Shown: piece after piece, positions 35,150 through 46,940 of the stretch | Position numbering within the stretch: the first letter of the stretch is position 1 | Layout of the letters: the number at the start of each line of letters is the position of its first letter | Assembly (NCBI GenBank): GCA_004352715.1 | Contig: SCFE01000089.1 | Coordinates: 105,707-169,706, forward strand | Length of the DNA stretch: 64,000 bases | Direction of reading: 5' to 3' | Source of the DNA: Hofstenia miamia | Taxonomy: Eukaryota; Xenacoelomorpha; Acoela | Made by a program: the position numbers and the translations under genes | The notes under the pieces: model-generated | Seen by the model: the letters and a program-made list of their open reading frames with translations, nothing else | Told to the model about the DNA's origin: nothing | The model's database searches: none

Positions 35150-36149
35150 NNNNNNNNNNNNNNNNNNNNNNNNNNNNNNNNNNNNNNNNNNNNNNNNNNN
35201 NNNNNNNNNNNNNNNNNNNNNNNNNNNNNNNNNNNNNNNNNNNNNNNNNNNNNNNNNNNNNNNNNNNNNNNNNNNNNNNNNNNNNNNNNNNNNNNNNNNN
35301 NNNNNNNNNNNNNNNNNNNNNNNNNNNNNNNNNNNNNNNNNNNNNNNNNNNNNNNNNNNNNNNNNNNNNNNNNNNNNNNNNNNNNNNNNNNNNNNNNNNN
35401 NNNNNNNNNNNNNNNNNNNNNNNNNNNNNNNNNNNNNNNNNNNNNNNNNNNNNNNNNNNNNNNNNNNNNNNNNNNNNNNNNNNNNNNNNNNNNNNNNNNN
35501 NNNNNNNNNNNNNNNNNNNNNNNNNNNNNNNNNNNNNNNNNNNNNNNNNNNNNNNNNNNNNNNNNNNNNNNNNNNNNNNNNNNNNNNNNNNNNNNNNNNN
35601 NNNNNNNNNNNNNNNNNNNNNNNNNNNNNNNNNNNNNNNNNNNNNNNNNNNNNNNNNNNNNNNNNNNNNNNNNNNNNNNNNNNNNNNNNNNNNNNNNNNN
35701 NNNNNNNNNNNNNNNNNNNNNNNNNNNNNNNNNNNNNNNNNNNNNNNNNNNNNNNNNNNNNNNNNNNNNNNNNNNNNNNNNNNNNNNNNNNNNNNNNNNN
35801 NNNNNNNNNNNNNNNNNNNNNNNNNNNNNNNNNNNNNNNNNNNNNNNNNNNNNNNNNNNNNNNNNNNNNNNNNNNNNNNNNNNNNNNNNNNNNNNNNNNN
35901 NNNNNNNNNNNNNNNNNNNNNNNNNNNNNNNNNNNNNNNNNNNNNNNNNNNNNNNNNNNNNNNNNNNNNNNNNNNNNNNNNNNNNNNNNNNNNNNNNNNN
36001 NNNNNNNNNNNNNNNNNNNNNNNNNNNNNNNNNNNNNNNNNNNNNNNNNNNNNNNNNNNNNNNNNNNNNNNNNNNNNNNNNNNNNNNNNNNNNNNNNNNN
36101 NNNNNNNNNNNNNNNNNNNNNNNNNNNNNNNNNNNNNNNNNNNNNNNNN
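35150..36149. other. Assembly gap (exactly 1000 N)
   Basis: The round size suggests a placeholder of unknown length. The right edge is a (TA)n tract. Confidence 0.98.
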
Positions 36150-36470
36150 ATATATATATATATATATATAAAGGCCTATACAATAGAAATTTAATGTGGA
36201 ATGTACTATGACTGTTTTTCATAAACTCGCTATTACAACTGAGTTTCTGAAATTCCCAATTTTTGTACATTCTCCAATTAATTTTTTAGGAAAAAAAAAA
36301 GTTTACAAAGTGTAATTATAATTATGTAAAAATCATTTTTTATTTTTTTTTTAAAAAATCAAGTCACTTGTACATTTTGTCAAAAACATGTACGACTAAA
36401 GACTTTGTAAAGCTATCTTATATATTCTAAAAATGTACTGGATACTTCTGACATTTGTATAAATGAAGGC

Positions 36471-36473
36471 ATA

Positions 36474-36543
<70 letters not shown>
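36471..36543. repeat. (TA)n microsatellite
   Basis: About 70 bases of TA units with two short interruptions, close to the SK S6 exon. Confidence 0.9.
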
Positions 36544-36546
<3 letters not shown>

Positions 36547-36834
36547 CGGAAGTGAGCTTAGCATTTTATAAAGTAAACATAATATTAACCTCTTTCGATT
36601 TGATTGTTAGTAAAATGCATAATAACAAATATTAGAAAACGAATCTTACGGTAAGGTATTTGATATCATAAAATATACAAGTTGATATATTCTTGATTGT
36701 AATTTTGAATCATATAGTTTTACTTTCCATGTGAACAAAACGAATATCAACACATAAAAGGTGACGAATTAATTTTAGAGTCATTAATGATATAGCAAAT
36801 AGAACTAAAGTGCAAATTAGAGAAATGTTCCTAC

Positions 36835-36945
36835 TCTTTTATTGAGTTGATTATCCATCATAAAGTTGTGGACATGTTTCTCAGCTCGAGTAAGTTCCAA
36901 CTTCCGAGCGAGCACCGCTACAACCATTGCTGTGCAGCCAGCACC
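36835..36945 (-). CDS. SK: SK channel exon: S6 and start of the C-terminal linker
   Basis: A 111-base exon (37 codons, phase 0 at both ends) between acceptor TTTAG and donor GTAGGA. It encodes [20 protein letters not shown] then [17 protein letters not shown]. The first half is the inner part of S6, and [11 protein letters not shown] is the hallmark linker of SK channels that couples calmodulin to the gate. The identity is very high over the whole exon, which makes the family call secure. Confidence 0.96.
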
Positions 36946-37302
36946 CTAAATTATTACAAATTATAAGCAAGTAAATACTATTATTTTAGATTTGCACATT
37001 TTTTAATCTTATTATATTTCAGCTAAACAACATTTAATAAAAAATAGGTGACAATATTGTTTAAAACAATGATTTTTATTAAAGTAATGGCCTTGTAATA
37101 CATACATTGTTTGTTAGTATTTCTGCTTGCTAAAGATTTTAATAAACCACATTTTTCCTTTATTAGTCATTATCGGGTAAATTGGAAAACAGCTAAAATT
37201 AATAGAAATATGTAAACATTAATAATATACAATTTGATATTTTTTCTTGGCATACATTACAACAATAAAATACAGATATGTTTTATCATACAAATATGTT
37301 AC
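36946..37302 (-). other. Short SK intron between pore and S6
   Basis: A 357-base AT-rich intron with donor GTAACA and acceptor TTTAG, the shortest intron of the gene in this window. Confidence 0.9.
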
Positions 37303-37462
37303 CATGAGCCCGCAAAGAATGCAAACACCTTTTCCACAATAGGTATACGGAATCATATCACCATAACCAATTGCAAAGAATGTGATTCCCACCAACCACA
37401 TTGAATTCAGAAATGTAAAGGAATCTCCAACGTCAACATCAAGCGCTGCTTCCTCTTCATTG
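37303..37462 (-). CDS. SK: SK channel exon: turret, pore helix, selectivity filter and outer S6
   Basis: A 160-base exon that enters with one base completing a Tyr codon (TA|C) and leaves in phase 0 at donor GTAACA. It encodes an acidic turret [14 protein letters not shown], pore helix [13 protein letters not shown], filter AIGYGD, then [18 protein letters not shown]. The residues around the filter match SK channels (Gly-Tyr-Gly-Asp-Met, Thr-Tyr-Cys-Gly-Lys-Gly). The residue before Ile-Gly-Tyr-Gly, normally Ser or Thr, is Ala (codon GCA). The codons before the acceptor are intronic, so the exon starts at NEEE and not further upstream. Confidence 0.95.
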
Positions 37463-39225
37463 CTAAAACCAAAAATGATTTGTAAAATAGGAAATGAAGT
37501 TACAAAGTACGTGTGCCGCACTAAGATTTTACAAAAATTCATTGAAATTCTATTCAATATTAGAACTACCTTGAATCTGCAGTAATTATAGATTATATCC
37601 TTCTGATGCACAACTTACGTTTTAATATAATTCAACTGCGTTGTTGACAAATGAAAGCTAGTCAATTTAAGACGCCAATTATTCTTCGGACAGCCGAGCA
37701 TTTTTGAAAAAATGGTTTCTATCTTATGAAAACCGCAAAAATTAATTTTTATCAATGTTTCCATATAAAGTTTGCAATTTCATATAATGATTAGATAGTT
37801 TTTGAAAGAGGGGGGGGGGGCGGTTGACCGAGAAATTTTCAAATCAAATCTAAAATATTTATTAAGACAGACAGAAAATAGAAAATGCTGACTAAAGTTT
37901 TGATTTGCATTGGCAGGCTTTAAATCTAAATCATCACTGAAAAAACTTTTTAGAATTAATTAATTCATTTAATCAAGTGTGAGATTTTTCAAGTACCTCT
38001 TACCAACGTGGTTTCAAACAATTTGAAATTCAAATGATGTAATTGGGCTCTTTATGAAATATCTGAAATACTTTGTTTAATTTAATATATTGTTCTGAAG
38101 ATAAGAAATTTAGTGTGCACAGAAGATGAAAAATGATGAAATACCTGCTAGCTAAATATGAATTTTTAAGTGAAAAGTTAGTAAAAGTATATTATAATTT
38201 TTGATAAAAAATTTGCTATGATTTACGCTGTTTTGCTAAACCACTACGAATACACAGTGGTATAATTATTTCTAATTTTTTTATATTTTAAAAAATTTGT
38301 GCAATACATAAAATAATACTTAATCATAAGGGTCTTACAAGATTTTATGACCCAAAGGTCAATAAACAAATATATGAGCACTTTATATAAACCTCACCAA
38401 TTCGCCTTTAACTGCATAAATTTTTTCCACCATGCAACATTAAATTGGCACAAAAAATTACAATACGTTTTCAGGTCAGATTATTATGTAAAGCCTCATA
38501 TTTCCTGTAAAGTAAAATATCTCGTCATCAATATAAAAATTTTAGAGCAGGGGATATAAGATAAAACAAAGTTAGCTTTTATTATTTTCAAAATCCTTAA
38601 AATCAACTGAAAAGCACTGCAGAAAAGTTATTGATCTAATCAATGCAGCACACCTGCGAAAACAAAAATGATAACCTGGAATTCAAAGACCTTTAAATAA
38701 TTAATGATTACATGAAAACTTCCCAACCATTTCTTCCCCAGAAATGAGCAAGAATTATTATTTTATTCATAATTATATTTACTAAGGATTAAACTGTTAT
38801 CATAAGTTCACATGATTAAGTAACAATCGATATTGTGTAATTTTTTAGAAAGATTTCGCACATTAGAGAACAATGAATAGATGCAAAAAATTCCTAAAAA
38901 AATTTAACATAAATTAAATACCACTAGGCGGCTAAACTGACTCAAAGATTAAATGAAAACTCACGGAAACTTATTAAATAAACTATTCAAAGTATTTACT
39001 ACTGGAGTAAATTTAATAGGGTTGACAGAAACGTTCGTAGAAACTATAGCAAGTAATTGTTTTTGAGAAAATTGTCGTGTACCTCAAGGGGCAGACATTC
39101 ATTTGAAAAATGCTATTATTCTACTCTACTGCTACTGAAACAACCAACTGTGCTTGAATAGTTGGCCAATATTATATACTGATACATGAGCATTAAAATA
39201 TGTAACATATGCATGTGCCCAATTT

Positions 39226-39264
39226 ATCATATATATATATATATATGTGTGTATATATATAATA
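39226..39264. repeat. (TA)n microsatellite
   Basis: TA units with one TGTGTG interruption in an SK intron. Confidence 0.85.
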
Positions 39265-40794
39265 TATCTTCAAGATGGTGTTTTAATTAGAAACTAAACA
39301 ACTATAAATTATAAAAACAGTTGAAAAAATTAAATTTAAAGCAACTTGCTGTATGGATAAAATACCCAGTATGAATTTGAAAAACGATGTTTATTTAAAA
39401 TAGTAGTTTTCTGCAGTGTCAAAGCATATCTATTTTTTAATATTGCTGCAAAGGAATGCTAAAAATTCAATTATTTTGAACAATTTTGTCAAATGCAATT
39501 TTTAATAATTAATTGTTAAATTAAATGACCACCTGAAATATCAGATATTTAATTAAATGCGGTGAATTCATCGTTTATTCCATACACAATTCATTTCCTA
39601 TTATTTGAGATTGTAAAAAGAATACATCACAAAAGATGCAGCATTGGACAAACACGTGCCTAACATTAAAAACGAAAACGCTTTGACTTTATATTTCCAT
39701 ATATTTTTTAAAATGCCACTAGAAAAATTCGTACTTTATTCATTGAAAAATTGAACTAATAATATGAGCAACTTCCAAGAAATTAATTTAAAATAGTCTG
39801 CACATATTCAATGATGCTATACGACATGTTCAGTTGAAATAATTTTTAGCCTTAAGAAATTTTTTTGAAAAAAACAACTTTAATTGATACATTACTCAAG
39901 TTAAGCGTTGACCTTAGGGGGAGGCACAAGTTTTCCAGTTCTCCGTTTTTTACAATTTTTTCGTTTCTGAAATGGGTCTTTTCTATACATTTCAAGTACT
40001 TATGATGTCACAAGAGCTTCATTCGAAACTTTAAGATGAGCGATGCATAAAACTTTCAAATTCGAAATTTAAAGGGCTACATTTTACAATATACTTTTTA
40101 GAATACCACAGGCGCGTTTGCACAGCAAATACCTCTATCATAAGTACATAATCAGCATACTTTTAACATTGTTTCAAAATAGCTAATTAATTCCGTTCTA
40201 GAACGACAAATTTTTTATTTGTGAGCTCGCAAGACTGTGATTATTAGACTAGGAAAAACTTATCACTGGTTATTTGTATATTAAACCAAATTTTGAATGC
40301 ATTGATTTTAAGGAGTTCTTAGTAACATTTGCTTAAAAAGAGAATTATAAATGAATTTCCTCTATCTTACCTAATTAGTTGCCAGTAAATTATCTAATCA
40401 ATGCGTTGTGACATTTCTTTTAAAATTTATTTGTCTTAAAAATCTAATTAAATTCGATGGTAATATGTCATTTTTATTGCGCCATTATTTTTCTTGGAAA
40501 ATTTTAATTGCGAATTCAAAGTAAAAATGAATGACCAGTGGGATGAAATTGAAACGGCAGAGTTATTAGATTCAATCCAATTCAATTTGAATTCTCATTA
40601 AGTTCGACAAGATTCATGCCACCCAAAGCAAGTCACAGTTCATGTTGAGCTTATACAAATTAGAGAACAGAGCAAACCAAAAATCAAAATTAAAAACTAA
40701 TTTACCTTGCAGTGCACACATGCATATTTATCGAAGACTATCATTTACGTATTTAAATTAGACTTAGAAATTTCTGTATTGCAATACAATATAC

Positions 40795-41215
40795 CAGGCC
40801 TGCACTCACGGGGGGACGCAGGGGGACGGCGTCCCCTAACTTATTTTTTTATAAATTTAGGGGGGACGTCGGGGGACGCAGCAGAGTCGGACTGGCCACT
40901 GCCAAATTCTATAAACATCAATAATTTTATAAAGATACAGAAACATGTCATGGAAATCTATTATGTTATATTTTTGCGTTAGTATAACATAGAAATGTCT
41001 AGATATACATAATAATTATCCTACGCCACGCTTATTTTGTCATCTTTAGCTTACAAATTTGTTAATTAACATGTAGGATTGAAAGCTGTAGAATTTTGTA
41101 TCTATAGTATTTGATAAGAAATATATTTGAAACAATTGCATGTAGTTTGTTATTTTGAAAAAGTTTTGTGGTCAAAATTGCGTCCCCCACTTTTCTCATA
41201 AGCAGTGCAGCCCTG
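40795..41215. mobile_element. hAT-type MITE with perfect 8-bp target-site duplication
   Basis: The octamer CAATATAC flanks both ends exactly (40787-40794 and 41216-41223). The terminal repeats are CAGGCCTGCACT (left) and CAGGGCTGCACT (reverse complement of the right end). The left half holds two GGGGGGACG blocks with an internal GGGGACGGCGTCCCC palindrome, and the right end holds CGTCCCCCAC. An 8-bp duplication and CAGGG-type ends are the marks of hAT transposons. The 421-bp element has no coding capacity. Confidence 0.88.
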
Positions 41216-41368
41216 CAATATACGTTTACTAATTGCATGCGTTATAAAAATTTTAAATAGGTTTATTCAAGCACAGTTGACAAAGATTACAAAAACAATT
41301 TCATTAGGCTATATGCAACAAATGATATCCTTAACATTTCATTAGTTAAAATCAGGTGAATACTACAA

Positions 41369-41849
41369 AAAATTCCAGCTATTGAAGAAATGAAAAAACA
41401 CTTTAAGGATCGATCTTTCATCTGCTATCAAAATGGTGCTCTTTTCCACACCTCAAAGAAAATCCAGCAGCGGTGTTCAAGTAATTTCCAAGGTTCTGGA
41501 GCAAAGACATGTGGCTTCCTTCATCTCCAGATTTGAACCCAATGGATTCTGTGTGGTCCATGTTGGAGGCAAAGGCCTGCTCTATTCCTCACCCAGGTGC
41601 TGATGCTTTCAAACAATCATTTCAGCAGATGACAACATACCCGGGAACAAGCTCCGTGCTGCTAGGGAAGACTTTCAATGAAAAATTAAAGAAGTATTCC
41701 ATGTTAAGGAGGTCATATTGAACATTAGAATGTGAAGTCTATTCTCTGGCTCTTGCTTGTTATTCTGACCAATTTTTGTTATATTACTTTTTGTTGATGA
41801 ATAAATTGCTTATGATTCGGTCCAAAGACTTTCTGTTCACCCTGTACAG
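41369..41849 (+). pseudogene. Tc1/mariner transposase C-terminal relic (copy 1)
   Basis: One frame reads IPAIEEMKKHFKDRSFICYQ-NGALFHTSKKIQQRC. It matches the catalytic stretch where active elements have Q-D-G-A-x-x-H-T; the Asp is Asn here. After a frameshift near 41508 the transposase continues as MWLPSSPDLNPMDSVWSMLE to a stop at 41721, with the family's SPDLNPxD motif. The 3' terminal repeat follows (GGTCCAAAGACTTTCTGTTC...CCTGTACAG, ending at 41849) and a TA target. The 5' two thirds are missing, so the relic cannot be active. Confidence 0.8.
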
Positions 41850-41856
41850 TATAAAT

Positions 41857-41860
<4 letters not shown>

Positions 41861-41901
<41 letters not shown>
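41861..41901. repeat. (TA)n microsatellite beside mariner end
   Basis: A TA run about 12 bases beyond the mariner 3' end; the duplicated unit carries the equivalent run at 43017-43052. Confidence 0.9.
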
Positions 41902-41904
<3 letters not shown>

Positions 41905-42430
41905 CAGTTAATCAGTATACCTCACAATGTATAAACAGTTCTTAAACTTCAATAATCATAAAGTATTAAAAACACTAACAAGAATTATAATTTATCGAAT
42001 TTAAAAACTATAAATATTCAATAACAAAATTATATGTGAATATTTGCAATACGAAAAAGTATTTCGTTTCTAAAATTGAAGTTACCATTCCAAATGCCCA
42101 TTAATTCAGGCTGTCAGCGTTTACTGGATCAAGATACCAATAACTTTGAAAACGAACATGCAAAAAGTTTTTTGTTTTTTGAAATGTAGATAATCAAAAC
42201 AATTATATATTTTTCTGAGACACCGTCCGTATATGTTCGTGGAACTATCAATCTAGTCATTCATTTTCAAATATTGCATTAATTAAAAATAGTAAAAAAA
42301 AATAATATATCATTGCCTTGGAAATTGTCACTTTAATGTTAAAGTTTAATATAAGGTTTCACCATGGCGCCAAATAAATTTACTCATTAAAATGACGCCA
42401 TAGAAGTATTTGCATGGCATAACCTCTCCT

Positions 42431-42431
42431 N
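42431..42431. other. Single N at duplication junction
   Basis: An isolated N exactly between the two 1151-bp units. Confidence 0.98.
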
Positions 42432-42520
42432 ACAAAGATTACAAAAACAATTTCATTAGGCTATATGCAACAAATGATATCCTTAACATTTCATTAGTTA
42501 AAATCAGGTGAATACTACAA

Positions 42521-43001
42521 AAAATTCCAGCTATTGAAGAAATGAAAAAACACTTTAAGGATCGATCTTTCATCTGCTATCAAAATGGTGCTCTTTTCCA
42601 CACCTCAAAGAAAATCCAGCAGCGGTGTTCAAGTAATTTCCAAGGTTCTGGAGCAAAGACATGTGGCTTCCTTCATCTCCAGATTTGAACCCAATGGATT
42701 CTGTGTGGTCCATGTTGGAGGCAAAGGCCTGCTCTATTCCTCACCCAGGTGCTGATGCTTTCAAACAATCATTTCAGCAGATGACAACATACCCGGGAAC
42801 AAGCTCCGTGCTGCTAGGGAAGACTTTCAATGAAAAATTAAAGAAGTATTCCATGTTAAGGAGGTCATATTGAACATTAGAATGTGAAGTCTATTCTCTG
42901 GCTCTTGCTTGTTATTCTGACCAATTTTTGTTATATTACTTTTTGTTGATGAATAAATTGCTTATGATTCGGTCCAAAGACTTTCTGTTCACCCTGTACA
43001 G
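42521..43001 (+). pseudogene. Tc1/mariner transposase C-terminal relic (copy 2)
   Basis: This is an identical copy of the relic at 41369-41849 inside the second unit of the 1151-bp duplication, with the same Asn substitution, frameshift, stop (42873) and 3' terminal repeat. Confidence 0.8.
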
Positions 43002-43013
43002 TATAAATATAAA

Positions 43014-43056
<43 letters not shown>

Positions 43057-44276
43057 CAGTTAATCAGTATACCTCACAATGTATAAACAGTTCTTAAACT
43101 TCAATAATCATAAAGTATTAAAAACACTAACAAGAATTATAATTTATCGAATTTAAAAACTATAAATATTCAATAACAAAATTATATGTGAATATTTGCA
43201 ATACGAAAAAGTATTTCGTTTCTAAAATTGAAGTTACCATTCCAAATGCCCATTAATTCAGGCTGTCAGCGTTTACTGGATCAAGATACCAATAACTTTG
43301 AAAACGAACATGCAAAAAGTTTTTTGTTTTTTGAAATGTAGATAATCAAAACAATTATATATTTTTCTGAGACACCGTCCGTATATGTTCGTGGAACTAT
43401 CAATCTAGTCATTCATTTTCAAATATTGCATTAATTAAAAATAGTAAAAAAAAATAATATATCATTGCCTTGGAAATTGTCACTTTAATGTTAAAGTTTA
43501 ATATAAGGTTTCACCATGGCGCCAAATAAATTTACTCATTAAAATGACGCCATAGAAGTATTTGCATGGCATAACCTCTCCTGGAAAAATAAAGAGTTGA
43601 GTGACAGTGCAATAAAATACATTTTTTAAATAAAATAAGATAATGAATTCGAATTTTACAATTTTTTCAAAATTGTACTCTTGTTACAACATGGTAGAGA
43701 TAAATGATATAGAATGAATTAGCAAATATAATAAATTTGTTTCACAAACTAGTTGAAGATCACATAAATGCAAAACTAAGTTATGTTACACCTATGTGGA
43801 AAAACTATGGTTTGGAAAATTTCTGTCATTTTTGAAAAAAATGTTTAAATCATAACTCTCGAATTATGATAGATGCCTACCGGATTTATGAAATACGTTT
43901 TGCATGAGAAGTGATTGATAAAATCAGTTTTATATAATTGAAAAAATGCTTCGTTCTGAACATTACAGTACTAATTTTCCTTTAAAATTCGTGTACAAAA
44001 TGCCAATTTAGCATTATTTTAATTGGCGAGTATATTTCGACTTTGGCATTGGAACTAGGGTGTGGTCTATCTATATAGAAAAATAGTTAATATTAGTTGC
44101 TGCTCCCATGATATTTGATCTCCTGATTACCTAAATATTAAGTAATAATAAAAAAATAATAATAATAAGATTCAAAAGCAATTTATTGCTACAAGGAACT
44201 AGCACAAAAAACTATAAACTACAAAACTACAAAAAGCTATTTACAAATATAATAAATATATATAATATTAAAATGT

Positions 44277-44310
44277 GTGTGTGTGTGTGTATGTGTTGTG
44301 TTGTGTGTGT
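44277..44310. repeat. (TG)n microsatellite
   Basis: A TG-rich run with short interruptions, just upstream of the RT fragment. Confidence 0.85.
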
Positions 44311-44414
44311 GTTTATTTGCATTTTATACACAATTTTCGTATGAATGTAATGTATTATTGTCACTAAGTAGGCATTGTCTATTAAATTGTCTATTAATAA
44401 TAATATTAATAATA

Positions 44415-44900
44415 GATTACAGTACCACATATGATAGCATAGCACATAACTGGGTACTGAGACCGCTAGAGGCCAATGGAGTTTCACGGAAATGGGTTGA
44501 GTTTCTAGAGAGAAAGATGGGAACGTGACAGACTGAGATAGACGAGCACAGGTTGAGGTTTAGATGGGGCATATTCCAGGAAGACCGCTTAGCAGCACCA
44601 CTACTGTTTGAAGTTAGCTTAATCACCATCACAGAAAAGTTAAAGGAGACAGGCATAGGGTATAAGATGGAGAAGAATGGTAGAGCAGTAAGTCACCTGT
44701 GGTACATGGACGACCTGAAGATGTATGCTAGTTCAAGGAAGATGATGCAGAAGCAAATGGAGACATTGGAGGAGGCAAGCAGAGATTCTGGGTTGGAATT
44801 TGGGCTAGGAAAGTGTGCGGCAGTGACAATGACCAGAGGTAAGTGTATAGATGGAGATGGTTTGAGGACTAGCAGTGGGGATAAGATAATTTCAATTCAA
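44415..44900 (+). pseudogene. Non-LTR reverse-transcriptase fragment with YMDD box
   Basis: One frame, broken only by TGA at 44526-44528, reads DYSTTYDSIAHNWVLRPLE (motif A), QEDRLAAPLLFEVSL (motif B region, with QGDPLSPLLF degraded), HLWYMDDLKMYASS (catalytic box) and SGLEFGLGKCAAVTMTRGK. The YMDDLKxY and GxxFGxxKCA words are typical of R2/NeSL-like or related RTs, and clearly different from the YADDT LINEs at the left of the window. Both ends are truncated. The segment is more GC-rich than its surroundings. Confidence 0.75.
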
Positions 44901-46441
44901 TCCTTGTACAATATTTAGTTTAATAAACACTAAAATAATTATTATAATAATATGATAGCACTTTAAGAACAAAATAAAATTAATTTTTGATTTACTTAAT
45001 GGAACACCGTAAAATGGAGGTAATTGCAATGTTGCAAAAAAAACTCCAAAAAGACAGATATTAAGCGCCAGTAATGTTTAAATCCAATCTACTCTATTTT
45101 CAATTTAAAGTACTAATAAAAAATCAATTACGAATTTTTGTACATTATTTTTAAATAAGTCTCAAACACAAATTCTACTAGGGATTCCTCAACGTTATTT
45201 TTTATTAGACGTGTGTAGTTTTCACAATCCACTATTTTTAAACCTCACATTATCAACAATTGGAAATAGTATTTTATAGATGAAACTAAGAAACCTGAAA
45301 TGCTATTAGAGGAATTAATAAAATTTGATTAAATTATAATAATTTAAAATAGTGCAGAACAGGGAAATTTCAAAGGAAAATGGAATATTAATTGCTATCC
45401 GTCCCATAATGAGCACAACATTTTAATTTGAATATTAAGCAGACCATGGTGAACGAGAGCGAGATAATAATAAAAAGGAATCAAACTGGAAACAATAATG
45501 ACAAAGCTTAAGGATAATTAGATTTAACTATGAATTACAATGCCTTAACAAATCATTGTCTAATTAAGAAATGTAATTTTCGAGGGTGTTCACTTGTGGT
45601 TTAACCTCAGCAATTCAACAAGATCTTAATCAGTGAATTTTTCACTTCAATAATCATTGCAGGTTTACTAGTAACACTATCCGTTTCACAGAGTTATAAA
45701 TGGACTGGCTTGGCCTGATACTTTCCGATAATCTTGGACCAGGATCAACTGGGGCTGAATTTCCAATATCTTAGGCGTCGGTGTCACAATAGCGTGCTGA
45801 AATTAGACATGAATTGTGAAATTTATGGTTCTATTCTACAGAAATTTTTCGTTTCATTAAATCCAATCAGAACATTCAGAACTCGATTTACCTCAAACCT
45901 TGCCCGGCAAACTTGGAGCTGAACATAACCTAAATAATGTGTTTGAAAACAGGATAAGGATTAAAATAAATGGGTCAGTACAGAGCCAAAAGAACCAAAT
46001 TTACAAGTCTGCCATGTCACGATAACTTTCTGTAGAAAAGCTTTGCAGTTAGTTATGATATGAGAGAGAAACTTATATTAAGAAATCAATATAAAATAAA
46101 TAGAAAACATTTATTTACAGCAGAAACAACAAAACTGAGAGTGAGAAAGAAGACATTGGAAATATATTAAGAAATAACCCTTTATTAAAAATTGTAATCA
46201 TTCGCTTATGCTAAATACAGAGTGTTTCTGGCATGAGTGATTTGAGTGGGTGGTCTTTAGAAAAAGAAAATGAAAAGTTTCAATGCGAGAGTTTCTAGCC
46301 GAGATTTAATGTTAAACATTTTAGGTGCTCTAATGATGCATGTAGCTCTGTTGCACTGGTGACGCGTAATAGAAACTTAAAATGAATAGAGCTTGAAAAT
46401 AATTTAACCCTAATTCTCACAACCCTTTTATGTACGTTGAT

Positions 46442-46940
46442 TTCACAAGGGGTGGGTTAAAATACCCCATGCTTGTTTTTGATGTAATAATGAAATTTTC
46501 ATGAAGTTTGACACAGAGAAAATTACAAAAAAATATTTTTTATCTAGACATTTTTGCTGAGGTCAGCGTTTCTTGCAAAATTTGGTAAAAAGGCTAAAAG
46601 ATGTCTTATTTCAAAATGATTACTATTTTTGGGCAAATTTTAATTCTTTGTATTCAAAACACAAATTATAAGGTCTAATAATGACTTAAGGCATATTAAT
46701 GCTGATGTCAGCATTTTTTTGCAGTTTTTATATTTCTATATTAAAATAAATATCAATCACCTTTGACGAAATAGTCATAATTCCTTGACAAAAAATGCAT
46801 TCGCCCTAAAATTTTCATAGAATGTGTACTAAATGTAATGCGGTGAAAAATCCAGCCAACCTTTCAAATTCGATTTAAAAAAAGTGATTAATAAAAATTC
46901 ACATGGGAGTAAATTTACCACCGCCCCCTCCCCTTGTGAA
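46442..46940. repeat. Possible foldback element
   Basis: The left end TTCACAAGGGGTGGG...TACCCCATG (46442-46471) and the reverse complement of the right end TTCACAAGGGGAGGG...ACTCCCATG (46902-46940) form inverted repeats about 440 bases apart. No target duplication is clear. Confidence 0.45.

Larger units (their letters stand above)
26379..36834 (-). other. Large SK intron between S6 and the calmodulin-binding domain
   Basis: A 10.5 kb intron (donor GTAGGA, acceptor TTTAG). It contains (TA)n tracts at 26828-26875, 28994-29036 (followed by a GA run to about 29060) and 36471-36543, a foldback element at 29469-29660, a diverged duplication at 33811-35110 and a 1000-N gap. I see no exon or nested gene in it. 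Confidence 0.65.
41280..43582. repeat. 1151-bp direct duplication split by a single N
   Basis: 41280-42430 (ACAAAGATTACAAAAACAAT... to ...GCATAACCTCTCCT) is repeated at 42432-43582. The only difference I see is beside the (TA)n tract (AAATTATATA against AAATACTATA). One N at 42431 separates the copies. Such a single-N join with equal unit lengths suggests an assembly artefact, but a true tandem duplication cannot be excluded. Confidence 0.95.

Noticed and set aside
35090-36270. Three open frames of about 360-380 codons
   Set aside because: They run through the 1000-N gap; almost all their residues are unknown.
37219-37611. Whole 130-codon frame as one pore exon
   Set aside because: The conserved part ends at a GTAACA donor (37302) and starts after a TTTTAG acceptor (37463); the outer residues are intron.
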